From assembly GCA_951812925.1 (NCBI GenBank), contig OX638369.1, forward strand, positions 54,572,373 through 54,636,372: a stretch of 64,000 nucleotides of DNA. The letters are read 5' to 3'. Position 1 is the first letter of the stretch. The number at the start of each line of letters is the position of its first letter. Positions 10,971 through 24,400 of this stretch are shown here, one piece after another. The notes under the pieces are model-generated. The model was not told the origin of the DNA. It did no database searches and saw nothing but the letters and a program-made list of their open reading frames with translations. This DNA comes from Calliopum simillimum (taxonomy: Eukaryota; Arthropoda; Insecta; Diptera; Lauxaniidae). The position numbers and the translations under genes were made by a program.

Positions 10971-12457
10971 TTTTGCAAAAAAAATGTGAACGTCAGTCTT
11001 TCACTCTATGAATTACACGGAATCCTTTTGCGTAGTCAAAATTAAGACTACAAAGAATAGTTTAGTGTATTTACAATCGGTTCATCTCCAAAAACAGTAC
11101 ATATATCGATGTTTAAAAATTTAAAAATGAAATTTCAAAATCACTTCAAAACTTTGCATGATTCCAGAGAGCACAAAAATGCGTCTGCACGCGTCGCGAT
11201 TCCATAAAGATTTGCTTACGGTCATTGCAAGTACATGTCAGAAGCGCATGACAGCTATACTTTGCTAGTTTGCCCGGAAAGGGGCATTTCCCACTTTACT
11301 CCACTTCCCACTTACCCCTTCTTAAAAGTTCATGTTAACGAATTTAAACTATAGATCTCTTGAAATATTTCACTTCATAAAGATACCTTGATCGAAAGGG
11401 TTCAAATTAAAGCGACCTTAAATCATTTCAACATTTAACTTTTCACAAAATGCAAAAGTACACGCTTTGCGTTTGTTACATACGACAACATATTATAAAG
11501 TAGATTTTTACGAGATAAGAATATTTATATTGATTTTTCTAAAATACAACTATAGCGTTACGGAGGAAGCAGTTATTTTTCTTTTGACTTTTTTATGGCA
11601 CTTTTTTCGATTACGATTTTTAGATTTTTTCTTTTATATATAAAAAGCTTAAATTATATATTTTGTTTATAAAAATTTAATAGTAATTCTGCGTTGTTTC
11701 AGTTCCACTATCTATAGCTGTTTATAATGAACTAATCATTATTTGTGTAAACAAACAAATCCACTGCCTGCAGAAAGTTGTGATTCTCCATATTAAACAT
11801 CATACTCTTTTTTAACGCTCTCATATAAAAAATGGCAAGTTCTCATTATTGACAGGCCTCCAGTTTTTGTTTTCTCTATTATAATATGTTTTCTGCAGTC
11901 ATTAGAAGAGTACATTGGCATAAGCTGAAATGTGATTTATTAGAGAAAACCTTTATGAATACTTATGCTAAATGATATATTCAATTAAAGAGCTGCTGAG
12001 TAGATATAATATAGAAAATCATTACTGGTAAATTTATAACGTTAGAAATCATACGGCTTAAAATAATCTTAAAAATTCTATTTAAAATTTAGATAAATCA
12101 GATTAGAAAGATCGGTGAGAATGGAGATGAAATATTCACCAACAAATTTAATTTGTCATTCTCAACCGGAATTCGACATTATGCCAGTGCAAATTTTTCA
12201 CACAGTTTGACCGAAAATCCTTAATTGACTTCAGAAATCATTGCTGATGAACGGCGATTTTTGGGACGTAAAAAATATTTTACTCAAAGAGTTCCACGTA
12301 TTTCGAATGACAGCTAAAAAATGTGTAAGTTTTCGTTTTCCTCAATGTTTTCCTATAAAGCGAGTTTTTGTCAGGACGACCCCCCCCCCCTCACTTAATT
12401 TTCCATTGTTATTTGTTTACAATTTTATTTAATTTTAAACAAAACTCTAGTTACACT
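10971..12457. other. Intergenic region downstream of the TRIM45-like gene
   Basis: One inverted copy of the GTGGGGTAAAG motif at about 11283-11320 suggests that the transposon debris continues to here. The rest is AT-rich without a recognisable gene. An AATAAA on the minus strand at 12429-12424, 29 bases past the TRIM45-like stop, is the likely poly(A) signal. Confidence 0.45.
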
Positions 12458-15400
12458 CTAAAGATTTAATAACTTATTAGCCGCTGAACATTCAGAATTT
12501 TCTAAAACATTTCCGCAACAAGACCAATGACGACGTCCCGGATGACCGGCATGACCATGTCCACAACCATTATAGCCAGGCATACGTCCTTCACAAGAGC
12601 ATCTGGCCAATTTGTTACCTTTACTTGAACAAAAGGCACAACAGTGAAAGATGCCGCTATGGGGACGCACAGTGCGTGCAAGAAAAGTAAATGGACTGCC
12701 CTGTGAAGAGGAAACTTAATATTTTAAAAAATTACCACAAAAAAATGTACACTCAATAATTACTCACCTTAATGGGCTTATCATTTATAGTAACTGTAAG
12801 TAGCATGGTACCCTGAGAGTCTGGAACAAATGTTATGCCATAGGTGCCATCACGATGATCGGAAACCTGAAAACAACTCCGGTCAGCTCAGTCATATTCA
12901 TTAAACATTTGGGTATTAAGTATAATATCAACGAGTGACATCAACAGGGCCTAATTGGCCCAATGCTCTTCCTAGGAGTTACAGGAGAAGAAAAAGATAC
13001 GTCAACAGGGCGATGCAAAGCAAAAAAAAAAAATTAAACTCTTGCATTGTTATCACTATTTCCCCTGTGCTGTAATTCTTAACAAATCTATGCAAATGGG
13101 CCAATATAGTATGCTTGAAAGTTCTACTCCATGTTGCCCAATTTGTCTGAAGATGGACCTTTGATAGGTCCTGAAACGTAATGCGAACCATCCGTTCAAT
13201 TTTAGTTAAAAACTTTTCCGGCAAAATCAATTCAATATCGTCGGCTGAGTATTGTTTTGCCATAGACGTAAATTTTACATTTTTGGGAAAACGCATTTTT
13301 AAGCTTACGACTTGGTAAAAGAATTTTGGACAACTCAGAACTGGAAAGATATATGACAAAAAGGACAAAAGGTTTAGAAATTGGGTTTTTGGATACATGA
13401 AAATGCATCCCCAATTCTAAAACCGTGTTTTAGACGATTTGTTGGGTTTAGGGCAGTTAAAAAGGCGCTGAACTGAAATTTATTTTGTCTTGAATAACAT
13501 CGTCTCTCTGCTTATTACCTCAACTGGTAAAAACTTTGTATGAAACTCTTTGTATTTCAAGTGCGCTTGAATCTGCAAGCCACCATGACACAAAGCAACA
13601 CCATTAGCATCACGTGACAGCATGATTAGTTCGGCTTTTTTGTGTAAACGAAGTTGAGAAAAAGCTACAAGAGAAGAAGGTTAGGTTAAGTGAACACAAA
13701 AAAATACTAAGTACAAAGTTACCCTCAGTATCCAAGGTACATAAGGAAGGTTCTACCGTCTGCATTGTTATAATACCATATAATGGTATATTATTTTGTG
13801 TCTTTGTTGACGGAGCACGTATGTGTGGTAAAAAATTAAGCGCTTCAGAAATCTGTTAAAAAATATTAAAATTATAGTACAGTTATTGGAGGGAATTCTA
13901 CATATGTAAGCTAATACTTTTGGATCTGTTGGTGTCTTAAATTGTGAACAAAATTCAAAACGTTTTAATAGCATGTTGACAAACGAAAGTAATTCCACAT
14001 CCGAACCGAGCTCTGTTAGTTCTTCACTAAAACGTACGGCATCTATGGCTTCATTGGAACGTTTTTCTGTATAATAAAGAATTTTTTGAAGTTAGTTTAT
14101 TGACTGTTTTTTATTGCTTGTATAGTACTAATGAAAGTACCAACGCGCTTTTTTCTAAATTGAAGTATGATAATTTTATATTGAACTAATTAAATATAAT
14201 TTAATTCAATATAAAATTATCAAAGAATTTTTTGTTTTACTTAAAATATCGTACTATGTCTACATATCTAAGCAGCACTTACCCAAATCCAATTGCTGTT
14301 CAAGTATCATTTCGACTTTGGAATCACGTGCCCGTTGCACTTGATTCAGTAGTGTTTTCTGATGTACCTCTAAAGCCTCAAAATATTGCACCATAAAATT
14401 TTCGACTTCTGCTTGTACGGCATCACATTTTTGATTTATACTCTTTGCAATATCAGTCAGACGTCCTATCGAGTGTTCGGCATAAGTGCAAAGTGGGCGA
14501 GTCTGTTCTGTGGAATCACGTAATATTTTCGAAAAACTTGTAAAAGCTTTTGAAATTGATTCATGCTTGTGACCCTTGTGAAGAAGTACTAAGCAATCGG
14601 CGCAGGCAACCTGAAAAAAATATCTAATGTTATAAAAGCTAGTGACAAAGACTTGCAGGTCTGTTTCGTAATCCGTGTTGTTTCAACTACTTTTCATTTA
14701 GGAGGCTTACTGATGAAAACGGAGAGCCGAACGATAAAAAGCAACAGAATCTCTTTTGTGGAGAATCACAGGTTCTACAAATAATATTGATTTGTATTAA
14801 CGAAAAAGCAACCGTTTAGAGAATATTCGATTAAAACGAATTTTTCGACTTTTAGCGGTTTTTTAAGAATATTTTCTAAACGGTTCCTTTTTTGTTAATG
14901 CAAATCCATAATATTTGTAGAACCTGTACTTCCCCACAAAAGAGATTCTAATAATTTTTTTTCATTCGACTCACTCTAAATGAAAGGTAATTAAAATCAC
15001 ACGGATTTCGGAACAGGCCTGTTGAGTTTTTTTAAAATCAATTTAAGAACTTTCCAGGGTCTCGCTTTAAAAAAAATTAAACGGGCAACTAAAGAACCAG
15101 GTGACGAGTTCCTTTGTCATTGACAATATGAGTTTTCCAACAGCAACCGAACTTCACGATAAACTGTCAAACGCAATAGGGGCACTATTCTTCTTTATAC
15201 GATATTACCAGATAAAAAGTGCGGCTTACAAAAAGTATTTTATATCTTCTTGTGTCTTTTGGGGACTCCACAAAAATTCCAGCTGCTCGAGTGTTCCTCA
15301 TACCAGTATTTAACGACTTTGAAGTCCCCGTATTCAGGTTTTGGGAGTTTCCAAGCTTTTTATTAGTTTAAAAAGGCCATCAATTCTAAAATAAACTCTT

Positions 15401-18400
15401 CAGTCTAGGAATAGTTTTCACGCTAAATATACTTTGAATAGTTTTTGGAGCTCAAACAGTTTGAGATGGATGATACAAGAACCGCTATATTTCTGAATTT
15501 CAAAAAATTTCAGAATTTTTTGTCTAGAAAGCCTTTGGTTTCATGGGTGCCTTGAGTTCTGTGATTTTTAGGGCTACAGCTCTTTCAGGTGTTTCAAATC
15601 GAATAAAATTTGGATCTTTTGAGGCCCTATACAAATTATGATTCCTTAAAATTTTCTAAATATTGCGACTTAAGACTTTGATTCTCTGAATATGCCCATT
15701 TCTTTTAAGGATTCCTCAGGGCCTCTTAAACTTTATACACAAGCTCATAAAAATAGTAAAATAAATAGTAAAACCTCATTTAACAAACTAACCTGCAAAC
15801 ATGTTATACAAAAAGACTTCATTTCAAAACCTGGATGCATGCCACATTTTAATGTAAACTTTTTATTATCGTTAAGTATATTTTGCTTCTTTCTTCTGGC
15901 TTTTCGTAGTTCTAGAATGTTTTTAATTCTATGATCGGCGGTATTACGTTGACGTTCATGTGCCTCCTTACAGAGTGTACACAAATTGAGGGTACAACTG
16001 ATGCAGTGGTAGGTGGCCTTAAAAAATCGAAAAAAATAAATAATTAAAAAAAAACTGTGATATGGATTGATTAGAACTACTCAAATTCCGCTTACATTTG
16101 TTTCCTCAAAGCACAGACTGCACCAGACCCTCGTTATAACATCCTCGCCAACTTTTAGCTTTAGCTCTTCGATTTTACGTACTAAGATGAAATTTTGTGG
16201 AAGTTGTCTTAAGCCACCAATTGGTAATTCCGTTGAATAATTGCACATTTTACATAATATGCTGCGTGCTTTGTCATTTGGAGTATAGGATGATGACTGT
16301 CGTGCTGGTGAAGAATTTGTAGATGATCTGCCATCAGATTTGGACTGTAATAGTAAGTGTTTTGAAATTATAATTTTATAGTTTTTATTGTTCAAATAAA
16401 GGGATTTTTCTTACTTTCGCCATAGCTTTTTCAAGTGATTTTTTACGTCGGAAACTAAATGAGGAACGTTGTCTTTGTAGTGGTGTCACTGTTGCGCCAG
16501 CTATGTTGTTGAGTGAAATTTCTGGTGAAGATTCTTTTGAAGACTTCAAGCTATTAGAATTTTTCCGTGCTATTCAAGACAAAAAATAATAATGATAGAG
16601 AAATATGGTTTAATTTAGCGACAAAACTTACATTTAGTAAAATTAAAATAAAACTGAAATTTAAACTTCTAGTGGCTTGAATTCAATTATTCGTACAAAT
16701 TGCAGCACAATTAAGTTAAGAGAAAAACACCAAAAAATAAGGTGGAAAACGAAAGATGAATCCAGTTGGTTCTCGTAACTTCCAAAATGAATACAACATA
16801 AATATCATCGGTAATATTTCCGGAATAAAATGTCAAAATGCAACAAAACAGCTTGGTGATACAATCAAAACTAGCTTTCTTTCGCTCTTTCAAAGAGGAG
16901 AACGTTTTCTACGGTAGTTTGGAACAGAAGAATATTTTAAAGTGAAAAATAAAACACGAAAGAAATAAATTTCCCGCAAATATTAAGAGTTGGGCTGATA
17001 GACTTTTGGAGAGACGGATAGAAACTAATAATACCTACCAAAAGGACTGCGGGCAAAAATGAATCGTGCGCATCGAATACAACCTTTTGTAAGTATTTTG
17101 GTTCCCATTACCTTCCCGATCGTTTGGATTTCCTCAAAAAATAATTTCTATGTGAATCTTGGTCTACCATGTATTCGACTCTGCCAAAGAGTTTGGTGGC
17201 ATAATAAGTTGGTTAGTATCCAGAGAGTGTGCATAGTACGAACTCTGATTACACTTTTGGTGTCGGCTTTTGAGATTTAATTTGACTACATACAAGAATT
17301 ATTAGCCGTGTTTCTTTTGACGCGTATATTCAATTGTGGATACTTTTAAATTGCGATAACTCATGAACAGTGATTCGCACAATAAAAACTCTAAGGAACT
17401 TTTATTATGGAGAATCACGTTTTCTACAAAAACTTTTCATTTTATATTTAAAAAAATGTATCTTTTAGATGTTATTCTGTAAAAACTGGTTAAGCGTCGA
17501 TAAACGGCAAAAAATCACTTTTTTTTTAAATAACTTCTAAATAATTTTTTTTTTTTTACAAAAGATTAAAATTATTTGTAGAGCATGTGGTTCTCCCTGA
17601 AAAAGACCCTTCGACTTTTTATCGTACGACTCACCGTTCATAAGTTATCGCAAATCGCAAATAACCACAATTGTATGCGTATATACGCGTCAAAAAAAAA
17701 AAAAAAAAAACACGGCTATTAACAATATAGAAGTCGAATAAACCCTGTGTTCTAAGGGCTCGTTTAAGTTTTACTGATTTCATCTTTTGGTTTTATCCAA
17801 ATACGATACTGGACGATGAATTTACGGCTTATTTAGATGATAATGAAAACCAAGACTCCTAATGTGCAATTATCACTTATGCTGTGTGGCAAAAGTTATG
17901 TTAGACCAAATAAAGACTCAGAAGGATTAAACAGGATCTTCGGAATAGCCTGCTTGAAGAGCATTAAGAGCGTGCCATACAGTTTCTCTTAGAACGCTTA
18001 CGGGACTCGCTCCTCTTCACCTTATGGTTAAGAAAGAAGCAGCCTGCTTGGACCTCAGACTACCTTACTTATACCAACTTAAAAAGTTTGTTTTCTCCAG
18101 AAAATTCCAACTAGTCATCAATGACTTTGCTTTGCTGATTGAAGGAGGAATGATATAAACCATGGCTCACAGCTATGATTCACTGATGGGTCCAAAAAAG
18201 AAGATGGCAGAGCAGGAGCTGGACTCGTAAGCCAAGATTCCGAAGAGCAGTTGCAATGAGAAAAACACGCTTCAAAGTTGTGCGCCAGAGAATGTCTACA
18301 CAGGGGTACTTCCGGCACCGACATATGCATTTTCTCGGACAGTCTAATATCTTTAATCGCTTTTTATTAAAGTTAGTCTGGAAATGGTTTGAACTTACCT

Positions 18401-21400
18401 AAAACCCTCCTGCACAGTGAGCAATAGCTTCAAAAACAAATTAATTCGGGAATGAGAGGAAAACAGCCCTATCAACTATTGTGGAGCCCAAGTGGGCATG
18501 CGTTAAGCGAAAAGGCTTATCAATCAAAAAGTGTTAAGGTGAAAGCTATTTTAATCTTTAGCTGGAAAGATGTAGATCTTAGTCTGGTAAACGGCGATTT
18601 CTGTAAACTTTGTCAAGAGGACTTGGAAACAGCGGAGCTCGTATCATGTACTTGCACTGCTGCGGTGAGACGCAGAATTAAGTACCTTAACAATAATAAT
18701 AAGACTGCTATTCGGTCTTGGTCACAAAATCATCTCACAATACGGAATTTGGCATCTTGAGAACCAAACCGCTTTAAAAAAATGAGGTTCGGAAATTTGC
18801 ATTTTCACAATCTTTTGCAATTTTTGACCAAGACAAAAAGCAAGATCAAATAACAAAGACTAAGGCTTTTATCATAACAAAGAATACAATGGTCTGGTGT
18901 TGGTTTGCTCATCACTTATTTGAAGACAGTATATTGCGACTTAATAGCGCAATAAGTCGGAACGGCGATGAAACTAACTGCGGAAAAAAAAATATAAGTT
19001 GTATTCTTTGATTTTAAATCTTGGTAAAAATCTTCGTTGAAAATGTTGAAGATGTACTGTAAAAAGTGTTTCTAAAACAACAAATCATAATACCCCAAAC
19101 AGAGAGAGAGGAGCGAAATTTAAAACTGTTATATTGCACCATTCATAAGACTCAACTTATACTCAGACATGCGCTCTGACAAACCCAACTACTCACCGGT
19201 GAAGAAATTTACAATGGTGATGCTGCCAAACCAAAACAAAACACACCGACCCGGAAGCACATGGCGAATAGATAAATGGAATGATGATGATGGTGTACGT
19301 ACGTACGTATGTATGTGTTTACAAGCACTACTCGTACACAAACACAAATAAAAATGAAAATCCAAGAGAGAAGAACTTTCATTTCAAAACAAGGCGCAGA
19401 ATTTCTAAGCAACCTCTTGTATCATTTCAACAGTCGACGACTTGACAAGGACGCGTGCTAAAGTGCCATTCAAAGTAGCAGTCAGTAGCTGAGCAGCAGG
19501 GAAAAATCACTAAACAATAAAAATCAAATGAGGTAAAATGTGCCAGCATCCAATAAGAAATATTCGACAAAAACCAAATTTTAAAAATGTTGTTGAAAAA
19601 ATGTGTGAAAAATCGACGAAAGTTGAAAATTCTGCTACTTTTCATAATAATTGTACTCATTGTGGCAACTATAGTGCTGCTGAATTCCTCTCCTGCAATG
19701 GTGTCAAGGGAACGCTTGTTGGATGAACGTTTTATAGCTGCAGCATCAGCGAATGATGGCCGAGGTGGTGGTGGTGGGATGGGTATTGTCACCAATACGG
19801 CAAAACTGGACCAATTGGCTTTAGTGCAATCACAGCAAGAACGTGCACCAATTATGCCTGAGAAATACGATGAACACAAGATAAAAGCGCGCATTATTAA
19901 GGATAAAATAAAATATCTTACTCAGCAGCAGCAACAACAGCAAAATTCTATTGATCCTGAAGAATTGCACACACCACTTGATGTTACAACAACAGCGATA
20001 CATATTTTTTACAGTGCTCCAGTGCAATGGTATAAAACTAAAAAGTCAGCACCAGCAGTTTCCAAGCAACAAAATAAAAAAGAAGCACAATTCCATAATA
20101 CTACCGCCGTTCCGCCAACAACGTTAAGTATCCCGAAAAGTCCGCGTATTTTAAATACTGCCTTCTATCCAACTTTGGGTTTATATAAGCCAACAATCAG
20201 TTTGTTACAGAAACATTTTGAAAATATACGTAACTGTGGTATTGGAGTCATTATACTGGCATTTACCGGACGCGCTGGTGAAACGGAGCTGTATGAGCAA
20301 ATTTTAAGTTTGGTTCCGCAATATAATTTGAGTGTTACTTTTGAGCTGAGCTTAAGCAGCAACCAAAGTCAAAGTTATGTTCGAGAACAACTGACGGCCA
20401 TACGCAAATTTACCACTTCTGATGGTTTGTACCGGGTGCATTCTCTGTCACGTAATAACCGCCGTGTGCCTTTGTTATATGTAAGCAACGCTTATAAATT
20501 GAACGGCGAGTTTGGAGAACGAATATTTTGTCCGACGCACTTGGGTAATGAAAGGCGGACACTCGATGCATATTTCGTGGGACACATTCGGTGAGTTTAA
20601 TGTTGAAATAATTTATTTACTTATGTGTATCTCCCCGCTTTCGCTTTCCAATTTCTGCTACATATCTCGAGGAAAGAGATCACTTTGATTCGGTAGACGT
20701 AAGTTTTACTTATCGGGCTAACAGCGAATTTTTGTACTTTCTGTTAAAAACTGCTGACTATGAGTCAAAGGCTTGGTAGTCCTGCCATCATTAATCTAGT
20801 TTAATCTAATGAGTGGCAGTAGGCAACTACCTTTTGAATTGCAGCCATATGCATTCATCGCTGGAGCTACTTACTTATTATTCGGAGCTGAATTCTCTAT
20901 GAAAAGGCCATAAAAAGTCGATAATGAGACTCCACACTTCAGTTGATTGGATATAGTTTCGGCGTTTGATTTATACGAAAATCGAATCTTGTTGGTATCA
21001 GATTAGCAATTTGATATTACACTTGTCTATGCACACCACCAGTTAATTGTGGGCTTGCTACATAATTTCAATAATGGATTCCGGAAATGCTCTCAATTTT
21101 TCGGCGAATATTTCATCAGCGCTTGCACCTTTTTAGTTATGTATGTATAGGGCCAAAATGAAACATCTCCATCTTATACGATCTTTCTCAATGACTTTTA
21201 ACTCTTTGTACGACATTTGCTATCCTTGGACTTTCCTCTCCAATAACATTTGGTCTACCATGACTACTACTGTCTGATGGCTTTCACTTAAGTGCTTACC
21301 AGTAGACTTCATTGCGTGGTTTTCGGAGAGTACGATTTTAGTTCTGAGAGTTATAAATCTGTGCAGCATATTATCTATTGTCCCTGGTACACGCTTTATA

Positions 21401-24400
21401 TTTTTCAAATCTTTTAGATCGCGGTGTCGTTAGTCCTGTAGTATAATTTTATCCCCTTCACCCTGGGAATATTCACTTTGTACTTCCGTTTGTAACGCAG
21501 AGAAGAAGGCGTGGCAGGAATGGAAAATTATAATGAGGGTATTCCTTAAAAAGTGTAAATGCCTCGAAAACCTCGTAAACTCGTTAAAGTTGTCAAAATT
21601 AATACAAACTTTGACAGGTTTACGAGGTTTTCGAGGCATTTACACGCTTTAAGGAATACCCTAAATAATATTGCACAGCGTCACCTTCTGAATCGATTTA
21701 ACCATTTCCGTCTGTCTGTGGAAATTATTTTCACAGGAAACTAAGCAAGATAATTCGATGGAATTTCGCACACTACCTTTGTCGTAAGAGATAGCTCGTG
21801 GGTTTGAAAATGAGCGAAATCGGTTAACAGCACGCTTACCGCCCATACAAAAAAATCATTTGAATCAATATCAGGACTGTTCTGTAATCCGTGTGGTTTC
21901 AATTACTTTTCATTGAGGAGGCTTTTTGATGGAAATGGTGAGTCACACAATAAAAAGTATTAGAATCTTTTTTGCGGAGAATTACAGGCTCTACAAATAA
22001 TATTGATTTGAATTAACGAAGAAGAAACCGTTTAGGGAATATTCTTGAAAAGCTTCAAAAAGTCGAAAAATTTGACTTTATAGAATATTTCTTAAATACA
22101 AATTAATATTTATTATTTGTAGCCCAGGAAAATAAGACATTTTCTGCGAAAAAATTCCCAGTGGAAATTTTTCACCGGAATTGTCTTTATTTATGCATGA
22201 TACACAAACTGTGAAAAGTCCATTGCAAAGTCGTGTGCGCATAAAAAGTTATTAAGGCTCAAGGGTCGCTAAAATCAGTTTTTTGCAAATATCTCGCTAA
22301 TGCTTACTTTTACAGAAAAATGTTGGTCTCCAATTTTGTAGCACAGGAAATTTCCTACAAAAGTACGTTAAAAGTATTTGCGTATGACTTCTAGTTTAGG
22401 AGATCACCCAATTTAAATAGTCGTTAACAGTTATGATATGAAATACTACCTATGAGTTCATATTAAAATATCTTACTTTTTAAATTGCAATAACTCTTGA
22501 ATCAGAAGTTGTACAAACAAAATTAAAATGCCGTTTGAAAGATAATTTAATTTTCTATATACCGTACAAAATTTTTTTCTCGAACGGCTCATGACCTTAA
22601 AAATATTCTTGAATAACCGTTAAGGCTTCGAAATTACTGGTTTTTTAAGGATATCTGCGAATTGGTAAGTACTACGATAAAAAGTAATGGGACCAAATAA
22701 GGCTCAAGGGTCGCTAAAATCAGTTTTTTGCAAATATCTCGCTAATGCTTACTTTTACAGAAAAATGTTGGTCTCCAATTTTGTAGCACAGGAAATTTCC
22801 TACAAAAGTACGTTAAAAGTATTTGCGTATGACTTCTAGTTTAGGAGATCACCCAATTTAAATAGTCGTTAACAGTTATGATATGAAATACTACCTATGA
22901 GTTCATATTAAAATATCTTACTTTTTAAATTGCAATAACTCTTGAATCAGAAGTTGTACAAACAAAATTAAAATGCCGTTTGAAAGATAATTTAATTTTC
23001 TATATACCGTACAAAATTTTTTTCTCGAACGGCTCATGACCTTAAAAATATTCTTGAATAACCGTTAAGGCTTCGAAATTACTGGTTTTTTAAGGATATC
23101 TGCGAATTGGTAAGTACTACGATAAAAAGTAATGGGACCAAATAAGGCTCAAGGGTCGCTAAAATCAGTTTTTTGCAAATATCTCGCTAATGCTTACTTT
23201 TACAGAAAAATGTTGGTCTCCAATTTTGTAGCACAGGAAATTTCCTACAAAAATACGTTAAAAGTATTTGCGTACGACTTCTAGTTTAGGAGATCACCCA
23301 ATTTAAAAAGTTGTTAACAGCTATGATATGAAATACTACCTATGAGTTCATATTAAAATATCTTACTTTTTAAATTGCAATAACTCTTGAATGAGAAATT
23401 GTACAAACAAAATTAAAATGCCGTTTGAAAGATAATTTAATTTTGTATGTACCGTACAAAACTTTTTTTTGAACGGCTTATGACCTTAAAAATATTCTTG
23501 AATAACCGTTAAGGCTTCGAAATTACTGGTTTTTTAAGGATGAGCCGTTCGAAAAAAAAATGTTGTACGGTACATAGAAAATTAAATTATCTTTCAAACG
23601 GCACACAGTGCTGCGATAGAAGGCATTTGCGTAAAAATTTTTTGTTCAAATTTAAAATTTTTTTTATGCCATTCTACAGCAAATAGTCCAATTAAGAAAT
23701 CCCCTGAAAATTTTTTAAAACTAGTGTGATTTGTAAGTGTTACAGCTTTTAAAAGTCGAACTTTTTTTCGAAAAAAAAAACATTTAAGAAAATTTTCTTA
23801 TCGCAGAACTTTTTAAAAATAATTGCTGCTCCTAAACCTCAAAAGCAATTGTTTTAAAATAAAATGCATACGAAAGCCTACATACTCATTTATTTTTAAT
23901 ATTTTTTGTATGCCAATTTGATTAGCCAAATTAAAGTTATTTTAAATGATATAAAAAAAAATTTTAAAATATTGAAAACCGGAAAATGCTAATTTTCTTT
24001 AGAGCAGGAAAAAAAAAGACGGGACTTGCGGGCATTGTACTTAAACGTACAAATAGTACAGATTTCATATTTTAAGATAGGAAAAATTCACAACCCCGTT
24101 TTTCCCCGTTTACTTTAAATATTTATCTGAATATCCCGTATTTACGTAAAAATCAATCTATACTAATATTATAAATGCGAAAGTAACTCTGTTTGTTTGT
24201 TACCTTTTCACGCCTAAACCGGTAAGCCAATTTCGATGAAATTTGGTATGGAGATAATAAGAGACCCTAGGATGGACATAGGATAGTTTCTAACTCTAAA
24301 ATGATCCTTAAAAGGGGTGAAAAGGGGGGAGGAATTTTGTATGGCAAATCAATAATTTTTCGAATACGTCTATTCTCAATTTACATAGATGGCGTAGATT

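Noticed and set aside
19427..19894. 155-codon minus-strand ORF over the MANEA-like start
   Set aside because: Antisense shadow of the MANEA-like first exon; the plus strand carries the homology.
21430..21846. Mirrored MPRKPRK ORFs on both strands
   Set aside because: Both arise from the arms of the hairpin MITE at 21536-21662.
22256..23540. Regular repeats considered as a CRISPR array
   Set aside because: Units are 445 bp with no repeat/spacer structure, and the genome is animal; it is a tandem repeat in a transposon arm.
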